From Ignavibacteria bacterium (GTDB lineage: Bacteria > Bacteroidota > Ignavibacteria > Tepidaquicellales > Tepidaquicellaceae), in assembly GCA_016929695.1 (NCBI GenBank), contig JAFGII010000081.1, positions 1-64,000 of the forward strand: a DNA stretch of 64,000 nucleotides, written 5' to 3'. Under the pieces are notes generated by a model, which was given only the letters and a program-made list of their open reading frames with translations, had not been told where the DNA came from and made no database searches. The position numbers were made by a program, and so were the translations under genes. Shown piece after piece: positions 44,991 through 54,580 of the stretch; positions within the stretch are counted from its first letter, which is position 1, and every line of letters starts with the position of its first letter.

Positions 44991-47834
44991 ATGAAGAAAC
45001 TTCTGCCTGCTCTGATTATTATTCTCGGTATATATTTAAATAGTTATGGTCAGTTATACCAGGGACCTGCAACAGGAAGTGTCTCTGGCGGAGTTACCGT
45101 TTCTACCGATAATTTCATGGGTATACTATCACCCAATCCGCTTCCGCCGGCTGTCAGGCTTCCTTTAAGGAATAAAATTCCTATTGAAAAATTACCTGAT
45201 GGAATGAATAAGACACTTTCTTCCGCTCCGGAGGGTTCAAATTTTTTTAATGACCCTTGTGCGGATAATCTATCTGATGTTGAACCTATACTGGTAAAAA
45301 GTTTTCAGGGTTTTAATGACCCTGGGAATTATATACCGCCTGACCAGTATATTGCAGCAGGTCCGTCTCATATTATAGCAGTTGATAATAACAGGTTCAG
45401 AATCTTTGACAAAGAAGGAAAACTTATTAAAAATATTGTTATTGACTACTGGTTTGCGAATACAGTATCTTCTGTTTCCCCCTTCGACCCGAAAGTCTCC
45501 TATGACCACTATGCTAAGAGATGGATTATGGTATGGCTGAATGTAAATGAGACTACACAAAAGAGTTATTTTCTCCTTTCGGTTTCAGATGATTCAATTC
45601 CGACAGGAATATGGTACAACTGGGCTCTGCCTTCAAATGTGAACGGCTCTACGCCAATTAACAGCTGGGGTGATTATGAGGGTGTTGGTTTCGACGATAA
45701 AGCAATTTATATTACGGCTAATCAGTTCGGATTCGGAAGTTATTTTCAGGGTTCGAAAATCAGAATCATAGAAAAATCGCAATTATACAGTAATACTGCA
45801 GGACAGGTTGTATGGACAGATATGTGGGATATCAGGGAACCCAATAATTTAAGTGCAAGAACATTCGGAATAAGACCTTCAATTCATTTAACGGCATCAG
45901 ATGATTTTTATCTTATGTGCCATGCACCATATCAGACGGGAACATTTTTTTCAGTGTACAAAATATCCAATCCGGTAACAAATCCCGTAATGACCGCCGT
46001 GAATGTTCCCGTTACGCAATATACTGCTCCCCAGCAGGCAAATCAACTAGGAGGCGGAACTCCGCTGATAGAAAGCGGTGACGTTGCATTGCGGTTCGAA
46101 CCGGTTTACAAAAACGGGTTTATATGGTGTACTCATCAGGTGAGAAATGCTCCCGGCTCGCCATATTCAAGTGTAAGATATCTGAAAATTAATACAGCTT
46201 CCAATACAACTGTCGAAGATGTAGCAATGGGTGCTGACGGCTACTGGCATTATTATCCGGCGCTAACGGTAGATAAAGACAATAATATAGCAATTACTTA
46301 TTCCCGTTCAGGGGTCAATGAGTATATAGGAGCATACTTTACCACAAGAACAACGACTATGCCGCCCGGAACATTAACCGGCAGTAAACTACTTCAGGAA
46401 GGAAAAGCAAATTATATAAAACATTTCGGAAGCGGAAGAAACAGATGGGGCGATTACAACGGAATATGGATTGACCCTGTTGACGAAAATAATTTCTGGT
46501 TGATTGCTCAATATGCAGAGAGACCCCAGAACACTTGGGCTTCATGGATAGGTATGGTAAGATTAATTCCATTCAGCGGGAAGTATCTTTCATTAAATAC
46601 CGATTCACTTAATTTCGGCACTCATGAAATTAACACAAAAAATGATACGCTTAAATTTTTTGTACACAACTTCGGAATAGACACTCTTTCCATCAGCGGA
46701 TTTTCCGCGAGCAATTCGCAGTTTGAAGTAATTAATTATTCCCTGCCTATTAAGCTAGGTTTCAACCAGTACACAGAAGTAAAAACATTATTCAAACCTC
46801 TCAATCCTGGAATTTATCTCGATTCAATCAGAATTAATTCCAATACTTCACCGAAAAGCATCTATCTCAAGTCGAAATCTTATAAAATCAATCCTGGAAT
46901 ATCAGGAAAAATATACGGTATTACCGGTTCACAATCTAACGGAGCATTTTTACAGTTAAATGATTCTACTGGTGCGGGTACTCAAGTAGGACTTTCGGGA
47001 TTTTCCGATATCCGAAGTATCTGCGTCAGGAAAAGCGATAATATTATTTTCGGGTGTATTCCGGGTGCCGCTTCTTCTAAATTTATCAGAATAAATGTGC
47101 AGGATGGTGATGCTTATATTACTTATGATGTTCCTATCCCGAATTTATTTTCAATCATATTTGATAATAATGACTTATACTGTGCTACTAACACCGGTAA
47201 TTTATACAAATATTATCCTGGTTCCGGTGATACAGACTACGTAGGTAATACAGGCATAAGTAATTTATATGGTATTTCCATCAATCCGCTGAACGGACAG
47301 TTGTGGGGAATTTCTCTTAACAATAAAATATATAAAATTGATAAATTAACCGGGGTATCTGCACAAATAGGAATTCCGGGATTTTCATTAACACCTTCAA
47401 TTACGTTCGACGGTAACGGTAATTTATACGGATTATCCGGACTCGGAACTCAGGTCGGTACGGTAATCAAATATGATACCGCAACGGGAACGGCAGTGGC
47501 TATCGGAAGCACGGGATTTAAAGCGGTTAATGGGATTGCTATTGTACCGGAAATTTCAGCAGTAGTTCAGGTAAACTTTACTTTATATCAGAATTTTCCG
47601 AATCCCTTTAATCCTTTAACAAAAATAAAAGTGGATTTACCGGTTAGTTCAAGTGTTAACATCACAATTTACGATATCCTCGGCAGAGAAGTAAAAGTTC
47701 TTGTTAATTCAACTTACACGGCAGGTACTTATGAATTTGAATTCAATGCTGAAAATCTGGCAAGCGGTATATATTTTTACAGGCTGAAAACACCTTCGTT
47801 TACAGATTTTAAGAAGATGGTTTTTGTCAGGTAA
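44991..47834 (+). CDS. Large T9SS cargo with propeller and HYDIN-like domains
   Basis: A 947-residue secreted protein. Signal peptide (about 1-20, ending NSYGQ); an N-terminal beta-propeller-like region (about 90-520) with IAAGPSHIIAVDNNRFRIFD and WGDYEGVGFDDKAIYITANQ; an ASPM/HYDIN-like (choice-of-anchor D) domain (about 530-630, LNTDSLNFGTHEINTKND); a second propeller-like region (about 640-850, KIYGITGSQSNGAFLQLND, GNTGISNLYGISINPLNGQL); and a T9SS sorting domain (QNFPNPFNPLTKIKV to the end). No catalytic motif is recognised. It precedes a C25 protease on the same strand by about 150 bp. Confidence 0.82.
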   Translation: MKKLLPALIIILGIYLNSYGQLYQGPATGSVSGGVTVSTDNFMGILSPNPLPPAVRLPLRNKIPIEKLPDGMNKTLSSAPEGSNFFNDPCADNLSDVEPILVKSFQGFNDPGNYIPPDQYIAAGPSHIIAVDNNRFRIFDKEGKLIKNIVIDYWFANTVSSVSPFDPKVSYDHYAKRWIMVWLNVNETTQKSYFLLSVSDDSIPTGIWYNWALPSNVNGSTPINSWGDYEGVGFDDKAIYITANQFGFGSYFQGSKIRIIEKSQLYSNTAGQVVWTDMWDIREPNNLSARTFGIRPSIHLTASDDFYLMCHAPYQTGTFFSVYKISNPVTNPVMTAVNVPVTQYTAPQQANQLGGGTPLIESGDVALRFEPVYKNGFIWCTHQVRNAPGSPYSSVRYLKINTASNTTVEDVAMGADGYWHYYPALTVDKDNNIAITYSRSGVNEYIGAYFTTRTTTMPPGTLTGSKLLQEGKANYIKHFGSGRNRWGDYNGIWIDPVDENNFWLIAQYAERPQNTWASWIGMVRLIPFSGKYLSLNTDSLNFGTHEINTKNDTLKFFVHNFGIDTLSISGFSASNSQFEVINYSLPIKLGFNQYTEVKTLFKPLNPGIYLDSIRINSNTSPKSIYLKSKSYKINPGISGKIYGITGSQSNGAFLQLNDSTGAGTQVGLSGFSDIRSICVRKSDNIIFGCIPGAASSKFIRINVQDGDAYITYDVPIPNLFSIIFDNNDLYCATNTGNLYKYYPGSGDTDYVGNTGISNLYGISINPLNGQLWGISLNNKIYKIDKLTGVSAQIGIPGFSLTPSITFDGNGNLYGLSGLGTQVGTVIKYDTATGTAVAIGSTGFKAVNGIAIVPEISAVVQVNFTLYQNFPNPFNPLTKIKVDLPVSSSVNITIYDILGREVKVLVNSTYTAGTYEFEFNAENLASGIYFYRLKTPSFTDFKKMVFVR

Positions 47835-47990
47835 TTAATATAAAGTGAAACCAAATGAAACAACTCTGTATATAATGGATAGAGAATTTTAAACAGGCTT
47901 TTTCATTCAGTTAATATTTTACTTTCAATTTTATATTTTTTGCTTGTCACTTGCTTCATATTATTGTATTTTTATATAAAATACACCGTT

Positions 47991-50900
47991 ATGCTGGTAA
48001 GATGTCTGATTATATTTTTTATCCTTCCTTTAAACCTGCTTTTAGGTCAGAAAATAATTTACTATGATAAACCTGTTCCCGAAATTGAAGTTGTACTGGA
48101 CACATTCTTTACAGAGAATTCATACAATAACGGTAAAGCAATACGGATTGGTAATGTTTTTCTTCCAGGAGAAGCAGGAAAACCGGATTTACCGACTATA
48201 TCAAAAATAATTTCCATTCCGGAGGGAGCAGCAATATCATTTTTCATAAAAGAAAAAGTATTTTATACAATAAAGAATATAGAGATTTCTCCCTCTCCTA
48301 AAATTGTACAGATACCGAAAAATACAAAGTACACAATTAATCAAATCATTTACGACAGAAATGCACTTTATCCCGAAGATGTAGTGAGAACCGGTACTAT
48401 TACAAATATACGCGGGATTAATATAGTCCAAATCGGAATCACTCCGTTTCAGTATAATCCCGTTACAATGGAACTGATTGTTTATAAAAAATTAAAAATT
48501 GAAATCAGGATTTCAGGCGGAGGTAAATATTTCGATGAACGGTTAAGAAATCCATATTTTGATGTTTTGATTGGTAATCAAATTTTAAATGCGGGCGTAT
48601 TGACCCAATACAACTACAATACAAAGAGCAACCGGTTACAACGAGGAGGTTTTGTAACCGAAAGTAACCTGAACGGTTCCATAAATTCCGAATATATCAT
48701 AATCACGCCAAACGGACAGGAATTTCAAAAGTGGGCTGACTCTATAAAAAATTTCAGAATTGCACAGGGAATAAAAACAGGAGTTTTTATTTTAAATGAA
48801 ATCGGCGGAAACTCCTATACTGCAATTAAAAATATCATTCAGACTGCTTATAATCAATGGGAGATTCCTCCTGTTGCTGTTTTGCTGCTCGGAGACTACG
48901 GAATAAATCCCGATAACAGTATAATATCACCTATATATAACAATTATCACATTTCCGACAATCTCTATGCGGACATGAACAATGACGGATTGCCTGACAT
49001 TATAATTTCAAGAATCCCCGCTCAAAATGAAAATGATTTATCGAATATTATTTCCAAAACTTTAAATTACGAACGCAATCCGCCTTCTTCAGCATCATTT
49101 TACAATCAGCCGGTAACAGCAACCGGCTGGGAAACAACAAACTGGTTTCAGATATGCACGGAAGCAACGGGCGGATTTTTAAAATATCAACTCGGAAAAA
49201 ATCCCGTAAGGGTAAATGAGGTTTATTCGGGCAATCCTCTTGTTGACCCATGGTCAACTGCTCCTAATACATCAACCGTCATTAATTATTTCGGACCAAA
49301 CGGATTGAACTATATTCCCGCAACACCGCAGCAACTAGGCGGATTTACGGGCGGAACACCGCAGATGACAATAAACGCCATAAACAACGGAGCATTTTTC
49401 CTTTTGCACCGTGACCACGGAAACATTACCGGGTGGGGGCAACCTGTGTTCAATACAATTTATATTGACCAATTGCAAAATACTCTTCCTGTCACAGTAT
49501 TTTCAATTAACTGTCAGAACGGAAAATTCGACTGGACAGGGGGCGACTGTTTCGCCGAGAGATTTATTAAACATACTTATAACGGTAATCCGTCAGGTGC
49601 TGTTTCGGTCATCTCGGCTGTTGAGGTCTCCTATCCGTTTTTAAATGATATATTTACCTGGGGAATGATTGATAATCTGTGGGATAATTTTATGCCGGGC
49701 TATTCAACCACATTTAATTCTTCGTTTTTGATGCCCGCATTTGCAAATGCAGCAGGAAAATATTTCCTGCACGGCTCAACGTGGACAAATGATTCCGTTA
49801 ACAGAATAGAGACCTATTTCTTATTCCACCACTTCGGAGATGCATTTTTCAACATGAGTTATAATATTCCTACCGTTATCAGTATAATACATCCAAATAC
49901 AATTTATGCAGGCGAAAAAACTTTTTCCGTCCAGACTGAAACAGGCACAAGAGTCGCATTATCAAAACAGGATGAATTGCTCGGCTCGGCAATTTCTTCG
50001 GGAGGTACTTTGAACATTCCATTATCGGGAAACCAGATGGAAAACGACACTCTGAAAATAGTTGCTACAAAACAAAACTCAATACGTTACGAAAATAAAG
50101 TCATAACCCTTCCTAACCCGAATGCATATCTCGTAATGACTAATGTTGCAATTAACGATAATTCTCCTTACGGCAACGGTAACGGAATGCCTGACTATGC
50201 TGAAACAAATTTACTGAATATCAGAATCAGAAATTACGGATTTCAGCCTGCTAATAATGTAAATGCTTCCCTTTCCACAACATCGAACTGGGTTATACTC
50301 ATAGATTCCACAGAAAATATTTCAACTATTCCGGCAAGAGATTCTGTTTTTATCAGTGATATATTCAGATATTACGTAAAAAACAATATTCCCGATACAG
50401 CCAAGATTAAATTTAAACTGACACTTTCTGCAAGCAAGAGTGTATGGGAATATAATTTCGAATTTATTGCACATGCCCCTGTAATAAAGAAAGGCATAGT
50501 GAAGGTAATTGATTCGACTTATAATCCTAACGGTAAAATCGACCCTGGGGATACGGCTGTAATTAAATTCCCTGTTCACAACCTGGGCAGTTCTCAGGGC
50601 AGAAATATATCCGTGAAATATTTTACATACTCAAACTACATTATATTTCAGAGTGACAGTATAGTTTATGGTAATGTAAATTCTTATGATTCGCTAATAA
50701 AATATTTTAAGTTTTTTGTTTTGGCAGGTACACCTATTCAGACTGAAATTAAATTGTATTCAAAAACTTATTCCCCGCTTCAGAATCTGATAATACTTGA
50801 TTCTCATATCGTTACAATAGGTCCCGATATCATTGTAAATATTGGAAACGGGGAAATATCCTGCGGATATCCGTTTTTCGGCAATTCAGATGCGAAAACA

Positions 50901-51665
50901 GAAATACTGTATACTGCCGAGGAAATAATCTCAGCGGGCGGATTCAGCGGATATATCACAAAAATCGGTTTCAATATCAGAACTTTCCATCCATTAAACA
51001 ATTTTCAGAATTTTGAATTCAGATTTAAATTTTCAAATGTAACCAATCTTACGGGTTTCACATTTGACAACTGGTCGGTGATTTATGGCGGGCAATTAAG
51101 CATTCAATCGCTCGGATGGTATTATTTTGTGCTGCAGAATCCAATATGGTGGAACGGAACTTCCAACCTGCAGATACAGATTTGCTTTGATAACCCGGTT
51201 GCATCAGGGGCAGCGGCAACAGTATTCGGCACTCCGTATCCCGGAAAAACTTTCATAGCATACTATGATGACCCCTACGGCAGCGGATGTGACTTTGTAT
51301 CAGGAGTTACAAGGAGCAACAGACCCAATTTATCTGTTGCGATTAATGAATCAGTCGGAATTAAAAATATTAATTCTGAAATACCTGTTAATTTTATTTT
51401 GCATCAGAATTATCCGAATCCGTTTAATTCATCTACAAAAATAATGTTTGCTGTCCCCCTTTGGAGGGGGTTAGGGGGGAGGGCAGTTACATTAAAAATC
51501 TTCGACATACTTGGACGGGAAATAAAATCTCTTTTAAACAACGAACTTCAACCCGGAATTTATGAAGTCGATTTTGATGCAAGTAATCTTTCAAGCGGAA
51601 TTTACTTTTACAGACTGTCTGCCGGTGATTTCACCGATACGAAAAGAATGGTCCTTTTAAGATAA
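47991..51665 (+). CDS. Gingipain-like C25 cysteine peptidase with T9SS sorting domain
   Basis: A 1224-residue secreted C25 peptidase from ATG 47991, which gives the signal peptide MLVRCLIIFFILPLNLLLGQ. A TTG at 47940 would add 17 residues with a second hydrophobic stretch and is less likely. Propeptide (about 20-225), catalytic domain (about 230-650) with His476 in HRDHGNITGWG and Cys508 in FSINCQNGKF, CARDB-like sandwiches (about 720-950), and T9SS sorting domain. It keeps the domain order of the 619-4317 protein but has clearly diverged from it. The sorting domain holds a short in-frame G-rich repeat (51455-51485) giving LWRGLGGRA between two strands. Confidence 0.9.
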   Translation: MLVRCLIIFFILPLNLLLGQKIIYYDKPVPEIEVVLDTFFTENSYNNGKAIRIGNVFLPGEAGKPDLPTISKIISIPEGAAISFFIKEKVFYTIKNIEISPSPKIVQIPKNTKYTINQIIYDRNALYPEDVVRTGTITNIRGINIVQIGITPFQYNPVTMELIVYKKLKIEIRISGGGKYFDERLRNPYFDVLIGNQILNAGVLTQYNYNTKSNRLQRGGFVTESNLNGSINSEYIIITPNGQEFQKWADSIKNFRIAQGIKTGVFILNEIGGNSYTAIKNIIQTAYNQWEIPPVAVLLLGDYGINPDNSIISPIYNNYHISDNLYADMNNDGLPDIIISRIPAQNENDLSNIISKTLNYERNPPSSASFYNQPVTATGWETTNWFQICTEATGGFLKYQLGKNPVRVNEVYSGNPLVDPWSTAPNTSTVINYFGPNGLNYIPATPQQLGGFTGGTPQMTINAINNGAFFLLHRDHGNITGWGQPVFNTIYIDQLQNTLPVTVFSINCQNGKFDWTGGDCFAERFIKHTYNGNPSGAVSVISAVEVSYPFLNDIFTWGMIDNLWDNFMPGYSTTFNSSFLMPAFANAAGKYFLHGSTWTNDSVNRIETYFLFHHFGDAFFNMSYNIPTVISIIHPNTIYAGEKTFSVQTETGTRVALSKQDELLGSAISSGGTLNIPLSGNQMENDTLKIVATKQNSIRYENKVITLPNPNAYLVMTNVAINDNSPYGNGNGMPDYAETNLLNIRIRNYGFQPANNVNASLSTTSNWVILIDSTENISTIPARDSVFISDIFRYYVKNNIPDTAKIKFKLTLSASKSVWEYNFEFIAHAPVIKKGIVKVIDSTYNPNGKIDPGDTAVIKFPVHNLGSSQGRNISVKYFTYSNYIIFQSDSIVYGNVNSYDSLIKYFKFFVLAGTPIQTEIKLYSKTYSPLQNLIILDSHIVTIGPDIIVNIGNGEISCGYPFFGNSDAKTEILYTAEEIISAGGFSGYITKIGFNIRTFHPLNNFQNFEFRFKFSNVTNLTGFTFDNWSVIYGGQLSIQSLGWYYFVLQNPIWWNGTSNLQIQICFDNPVASGAAATVFGTPYPGKTFIAYYDDPYGSGCDFVSGVTRSNRPNLSVAINESVGIKNINSEIPVNFILHQNYPNPFNSSTKIMFAVPLWRGLGGRAVTLKIFDILGREIKSLLNNELQPGIYEVDFDASNLSSGIYFYRLSAGDFTDTKRMVLLR
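51455..51485 (+). repeat. G-rich mini-repeat inside a T9SS sorting-domain coding sequence
   Basis: The sequence CCCCCTTTGGAGGGGGTTAG continues as a run of G and A to 51485. Its first part is an inverted repeat (CCCCCTTTGGAGGGGG), unlike the surrounding AT-rich DNA. It is in frame and encodes about PLWRGLGGRA, where sibling proteins have a four-residue turn between PxP-like and VTLKI(Y/F)D strands. It looks like an inserted small mobile or dispersed element. Confidence 0.55.
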
Positions 51666-51692
51666 AATACTTCGCAAGTAATATACAATAAT

Positions 51693-52469
51693 TTATTTAT
51701 CAAGTAAAATTCTTGTAACCTTCACAACAACATTTCGCGGCATAAATCTTACGGATAAAGCAAGCATTCTGTTTATAAATCCGTGTATTGCTACCGGTTT
51801 TCCCTTCATCATTGCTTTATATCCGTATTCGGCAACTGTTTTTGAAGAAGGCATTTTTAATTTTGTAACAATTTTGCTTTCTTTCATCCCGGACGCATCC
51901 TGAAATCCACTTTCTGTTGGTCCCGGACAAAGTGCCGTAACGGTTACACCGCGTGATTTAACTTCATTGTTGATTGCCTGGGAAAAATTCAGTACATAGG
52001 ACTTTGTTGAGCAATAAACCGCCATCAACGGTCCCGGCTGGAATGCAGCCGTAGAAGCAACATTCATAATTTTCCCGCTTCCCCTTTCAGCCATATCCCT
52101 GATGCAGAGTTTAGTTAATAAAGTCAGTGTCTTTATATTAAGATTAATCATTCTCTCTTCTTTGTCCCAATCTGTATCCGTAAACATTCCAAAATCACCG
52201 AAACCCGCATTGTTAATCAGATATTCAACCGGAATGTTCTGCTTTTTTGTTTCCTCATATAACTCACGTGCGGATTCCCGGGATGATAAATCTTTTCCGA
52301 TTGTATAAACCGATACTCCGAACTGATTTTCGAGTTCGTTTTTCAGTTCATCAAGTTTATTTTTGTTTCTTGCAACGAGAATGAGGTTTGTATTATTTTT
52401 CGCAAAAATCCTTGCCATTTCAAATCCGATTCCTCCCGATGCTCCTGTTATTAATGCTGTCTTTTTCAT
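51693..52469 (-). CDS. Short-chain dehydrogenase/reductase
   Basis: A 258-residue NAD(P)-dependent oxidoreductase. TGASGGIGFEMARIFAKNN (residues 7-25) is the cofactor site, NNAGFGDFG the structural Asn motif, and the catalytic Ser/Tyr/Lys are in VASTAAF and YCSTKSYVLNFSQAINNE. The sequence resembles the DltE-like or uncharacterised short-chain reductase group. Substrate is unknown. It is convergent with the C25 gene, with 27 bp between the stops. Confidence 0.9.
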   Translation of the reverse strand: MKKTALITGASGGIGFEMARIFAKNNTNLILVARNKNKLDELKNELENQFGVSVYTIGKDLSSRESARELYEETKKQNIPVEYLINNAGFGDFGMFTDTDWDKEERMINLNIKTLTLLTKLCIRDMAERGSGKIMNVASTAAFQPGPLMAVYCSTKSYVLNFSQAINNEVKSRGVTVTALCPGPTESGFQDASGMKESKIVTKLKMPSSKTVAEYGYKAMMKGKPVAIHGFINRMLALSVRFMPRNVVVKVTRILLDK

Positions 52470-52543
52470 AAACTTTTCCGTTTTATTAACTTCTGTAAAA
52501 AGAAATCCGAATGTAATAAGAAATATTTAATCATCTTTAATAT

Positions 52544-53332
52544 TTAATCTAAATATATTTCCCCTGTCATGTACAATCTTGCGTGCCCGCTTATTTCTAC
52601 TCTGCTACCCGATAACCTGCATTTTAAAAAACCCTTTCTTTCGGAAAGTTGAACTGCTGTCAATTCTTTTTTCCCGAGTATCTTCGACCAGTAAGGAGTC
52701 AGCGAAGTATGTGCGGAACCTGTGACAGGGTCTTCATTTACACCAGATTGCGGTGCGAAAAATCTTGAAACGAAATCTACTTTATCACCTTTCGCCGTCA
52801 CTATTATTCCTCTTGCTTTTGTTTTCATAATCTCCCTGAAATCCGGTATTAAATCTTTAATCTGCTCCTCTCTATCGTATACAAGCATATAATCTGTTTT
52901 ACCTTTATAAACTTCAACCGGTTTAATATTAAAGCACTTGTCAAAATCAGTCGTTGAATCTGTTTTTTTGTTCTCATCGGCGGGAAAATCAAGAGTCAGT
53001 AAATCATCATCTTTTTTTACTCTTAATTTTCCGCTCCTTCGTGAATAAAAATTAATTACAGTTCCGTCATAATTTAGTAAATTAAAAATGACAAATCCGG
53101 ATGTAAGTGTTGCGTGACCGCACAAATCAACTTCGACAGAGGGTGTAAACCATCTGATATGATACTCCTCCCCTATTCTCACAAAAAATGCCGTTTCCGA
53201 GAGGTTATTTTCTTTAGCAATATTCTGCATAAGTTCATCGCTCAACCATTTATCAAGCGGACAAACTGCCGCAGGATTACCCGAAAAAATCTTATCGGTA
53301 AATGCATCTACCTGAAATATTTTTATTTTCAT
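52544..53332 (-). CDS. PhzF-family isomerase/epimerase
   Basis: A 262-residue protein of the PhzF/diaminopimelate-epimerase-like fold. Motifs: IKIFQVDAFTDKIFSGNPAAV at the start, the catalytic glutamate in NLSETAFFV, IRWFTPSVEVDLCGHATL, and EDPVTGSAHTSL. PhzF isomerises dihydro-hydroxyanthranilate in phenazine synthesis, but most members have unknown roles, and no phenazine genes are present here. It lies 74 bp upstream of the SDR gene on the same strand. Confidence 0.9.
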   Translation of the reverse strand: MKIKIFQVDAFTDKIFSGNPAAVCPLDKWLSDELMQNIAKENNLSETAFFVRIGEEYHIRWFTPSVEVDLCGHATLTSGFVIFNLLNYDGTVINFYSRRSGKLRVKKDDDLLTLDFPADENKKTDSTTDFDKCFNIKPVEVYKGKTDYMLVYDREEQIKDLIPDFREIMKTKARGIIVTAKGDKVDFVSRFFAPQSGVNEDPVTGSAHTSLTPYWSKILGKKELTAVQLSERKGFLKCRLSGSRVEISGHARLYMTGEIYLD

Positions 53333-53587
53333 AATGTTTTTTTTACCAAAAACATATATAAAAATACCGGTAACTGCAAGTAAATAAAAATATCATTCTT
53401 ATCGTCTTAAAAAAATGTTCAGGTAACTTAATTCCCGAGGTAATTATAATTTAGAATATTTCCTTGTATTGTATCCTGCACTTCATATTAACTGATAATA
53501 CAATCTTTTTGAATTTTGAATTTTGTTTTCTTTTTTCTCTTATTTTTTTATAAATTTTTCATATATTTACAGAAATAAGTAAATAAA

Positions 53588-54544
53588 ATGAAAATCAGGG
53601 TTTTTTTATTTCTTTTAATATTTGCAATAACCAATATTGCATTTTCTCAAGTGTATATAAATTCAAAATATTCCTACAGAATAAATTTACCTAAAAGCTG
53701 GGAAAAAAAGGAATTCCCTTCGAAGGAAAATCCCGCTAAAGTAACCGCAACAAATGATGAAGAATTTTCAATTTCCGTAATTGTAAAAGAAAATGATTAC
53801 TACATTGGTAAAAAACCCGAAAATCTTGGAATGAATTATTTTATAGAATTAATGAAAACTGATTATAACAACATAAATCTTTTACAGACTGATTATGAAT
53901 ACATTGAAAATGAGCAGATACTTTTCGCTCAATTTTCCGTAAGTATGGAAGAATATGAAATGTTTTTCGGACAGTATTATTTTATTGCCGGGAGTACTTT
54001 ATACATTATTCAGCTTGAAGGCAGAAGCGGGGTATATCAATTGTTTGAGGAAACAGGAAAGGGATATGCATATACGTTCAGTATAACAGGAAATAAACCG
54101 GGCAAATATGTCAAGAGTGATGCATTCGGTTTCAGAATTGCTTTCCCGGACGGATGGACGGTTTTTGCAGTGGCAATCCCCTTTCAGGCATTTGATAAGA
54201 ATAACGGACTTATTTCGGTTGAAGTAGTAGAAAGTCAGGATTATAAAGGTCTTTCAATTTTTGACATTGCTCCCGAAACGCTTATTGATGCAATTCGTAC
54301 AAAGAAACCGAAAGCAATGGTCATTGAAGACAGTAAGTTAACTTTAGATAATATCAGCGCCAGATTTATTAAATACAAATGGGACGAAAAAATTAAAAAT
54401 TTTACTACACAAGTAACCGTTGACCATTACTATACAATCAGAGGTTCCAGATTTTATATTATACAGTGTCAGGCTCCCACAAAAGACTTTGACAAATACA
54501 AGGAAATATTCCAAAAATGCGTTGAAAGTTTTCAGTATCTATAA
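53588..54544 (+). CDS. Secreted protein with two PsbP-like domains
   Basis: A 318-residue exported protein. Signal peptide (about 1-20, ending IAFSQ), then two similar halves: about 22-170 (YSYRINLPKSWEKKEFPSKE) and about 175-318 (FGFRIAFPDGWTVFAVAIPF). Each opens with the aromatic strand and 'LP.(S/G)W' turn common to PsbP/LpqN-like sheets and ends with a strand and helix (YIIQLEG, FYIIQCQAPTKD). No sorting domain, so probably periplasmic. Function unknown. Upstream is a 255-bp AT-rich divergent gap to the PhzF gene. Confidence 0.65.
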   Translation: MKIRVFLFLLIFAITNIAFSQVYINSKYSYRINLPKSWEKKEFPSKENPAKVTATNDEEFSISVIVKENDYYIGKKPENLGMNYFIELMKTDYNNINLLQTDYEYIENEQILFAQFSVSMEEYEMFFGQYYFIAGSTLYIIQLEGRSGVYQLFEETGKGYAYTFSITGNKPGKYVKSDAFGFRIAFPDGWTVFAVAIPFQAFDKNNGLISVEVVESQDYKGLSIFDIAPETLIDAIRTKKPKAMVIEDSKLTLDNISARFIKYKWDEKIKNFTTQVTVDHYYTIRGSRFYIIQCQAPTKDFDKYKEIFQKCVESFQYL

Positions 54545-54580
54545 ATTAAACATCCCAAATATTATTAACTAATTTATTCT

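Noticed and set aside
52544-53332. Phenazine biosynthesis gene phzF
   Set aside because: The family is right, but no other phenazine genes are present and most PhzF-like proteins have other roles.
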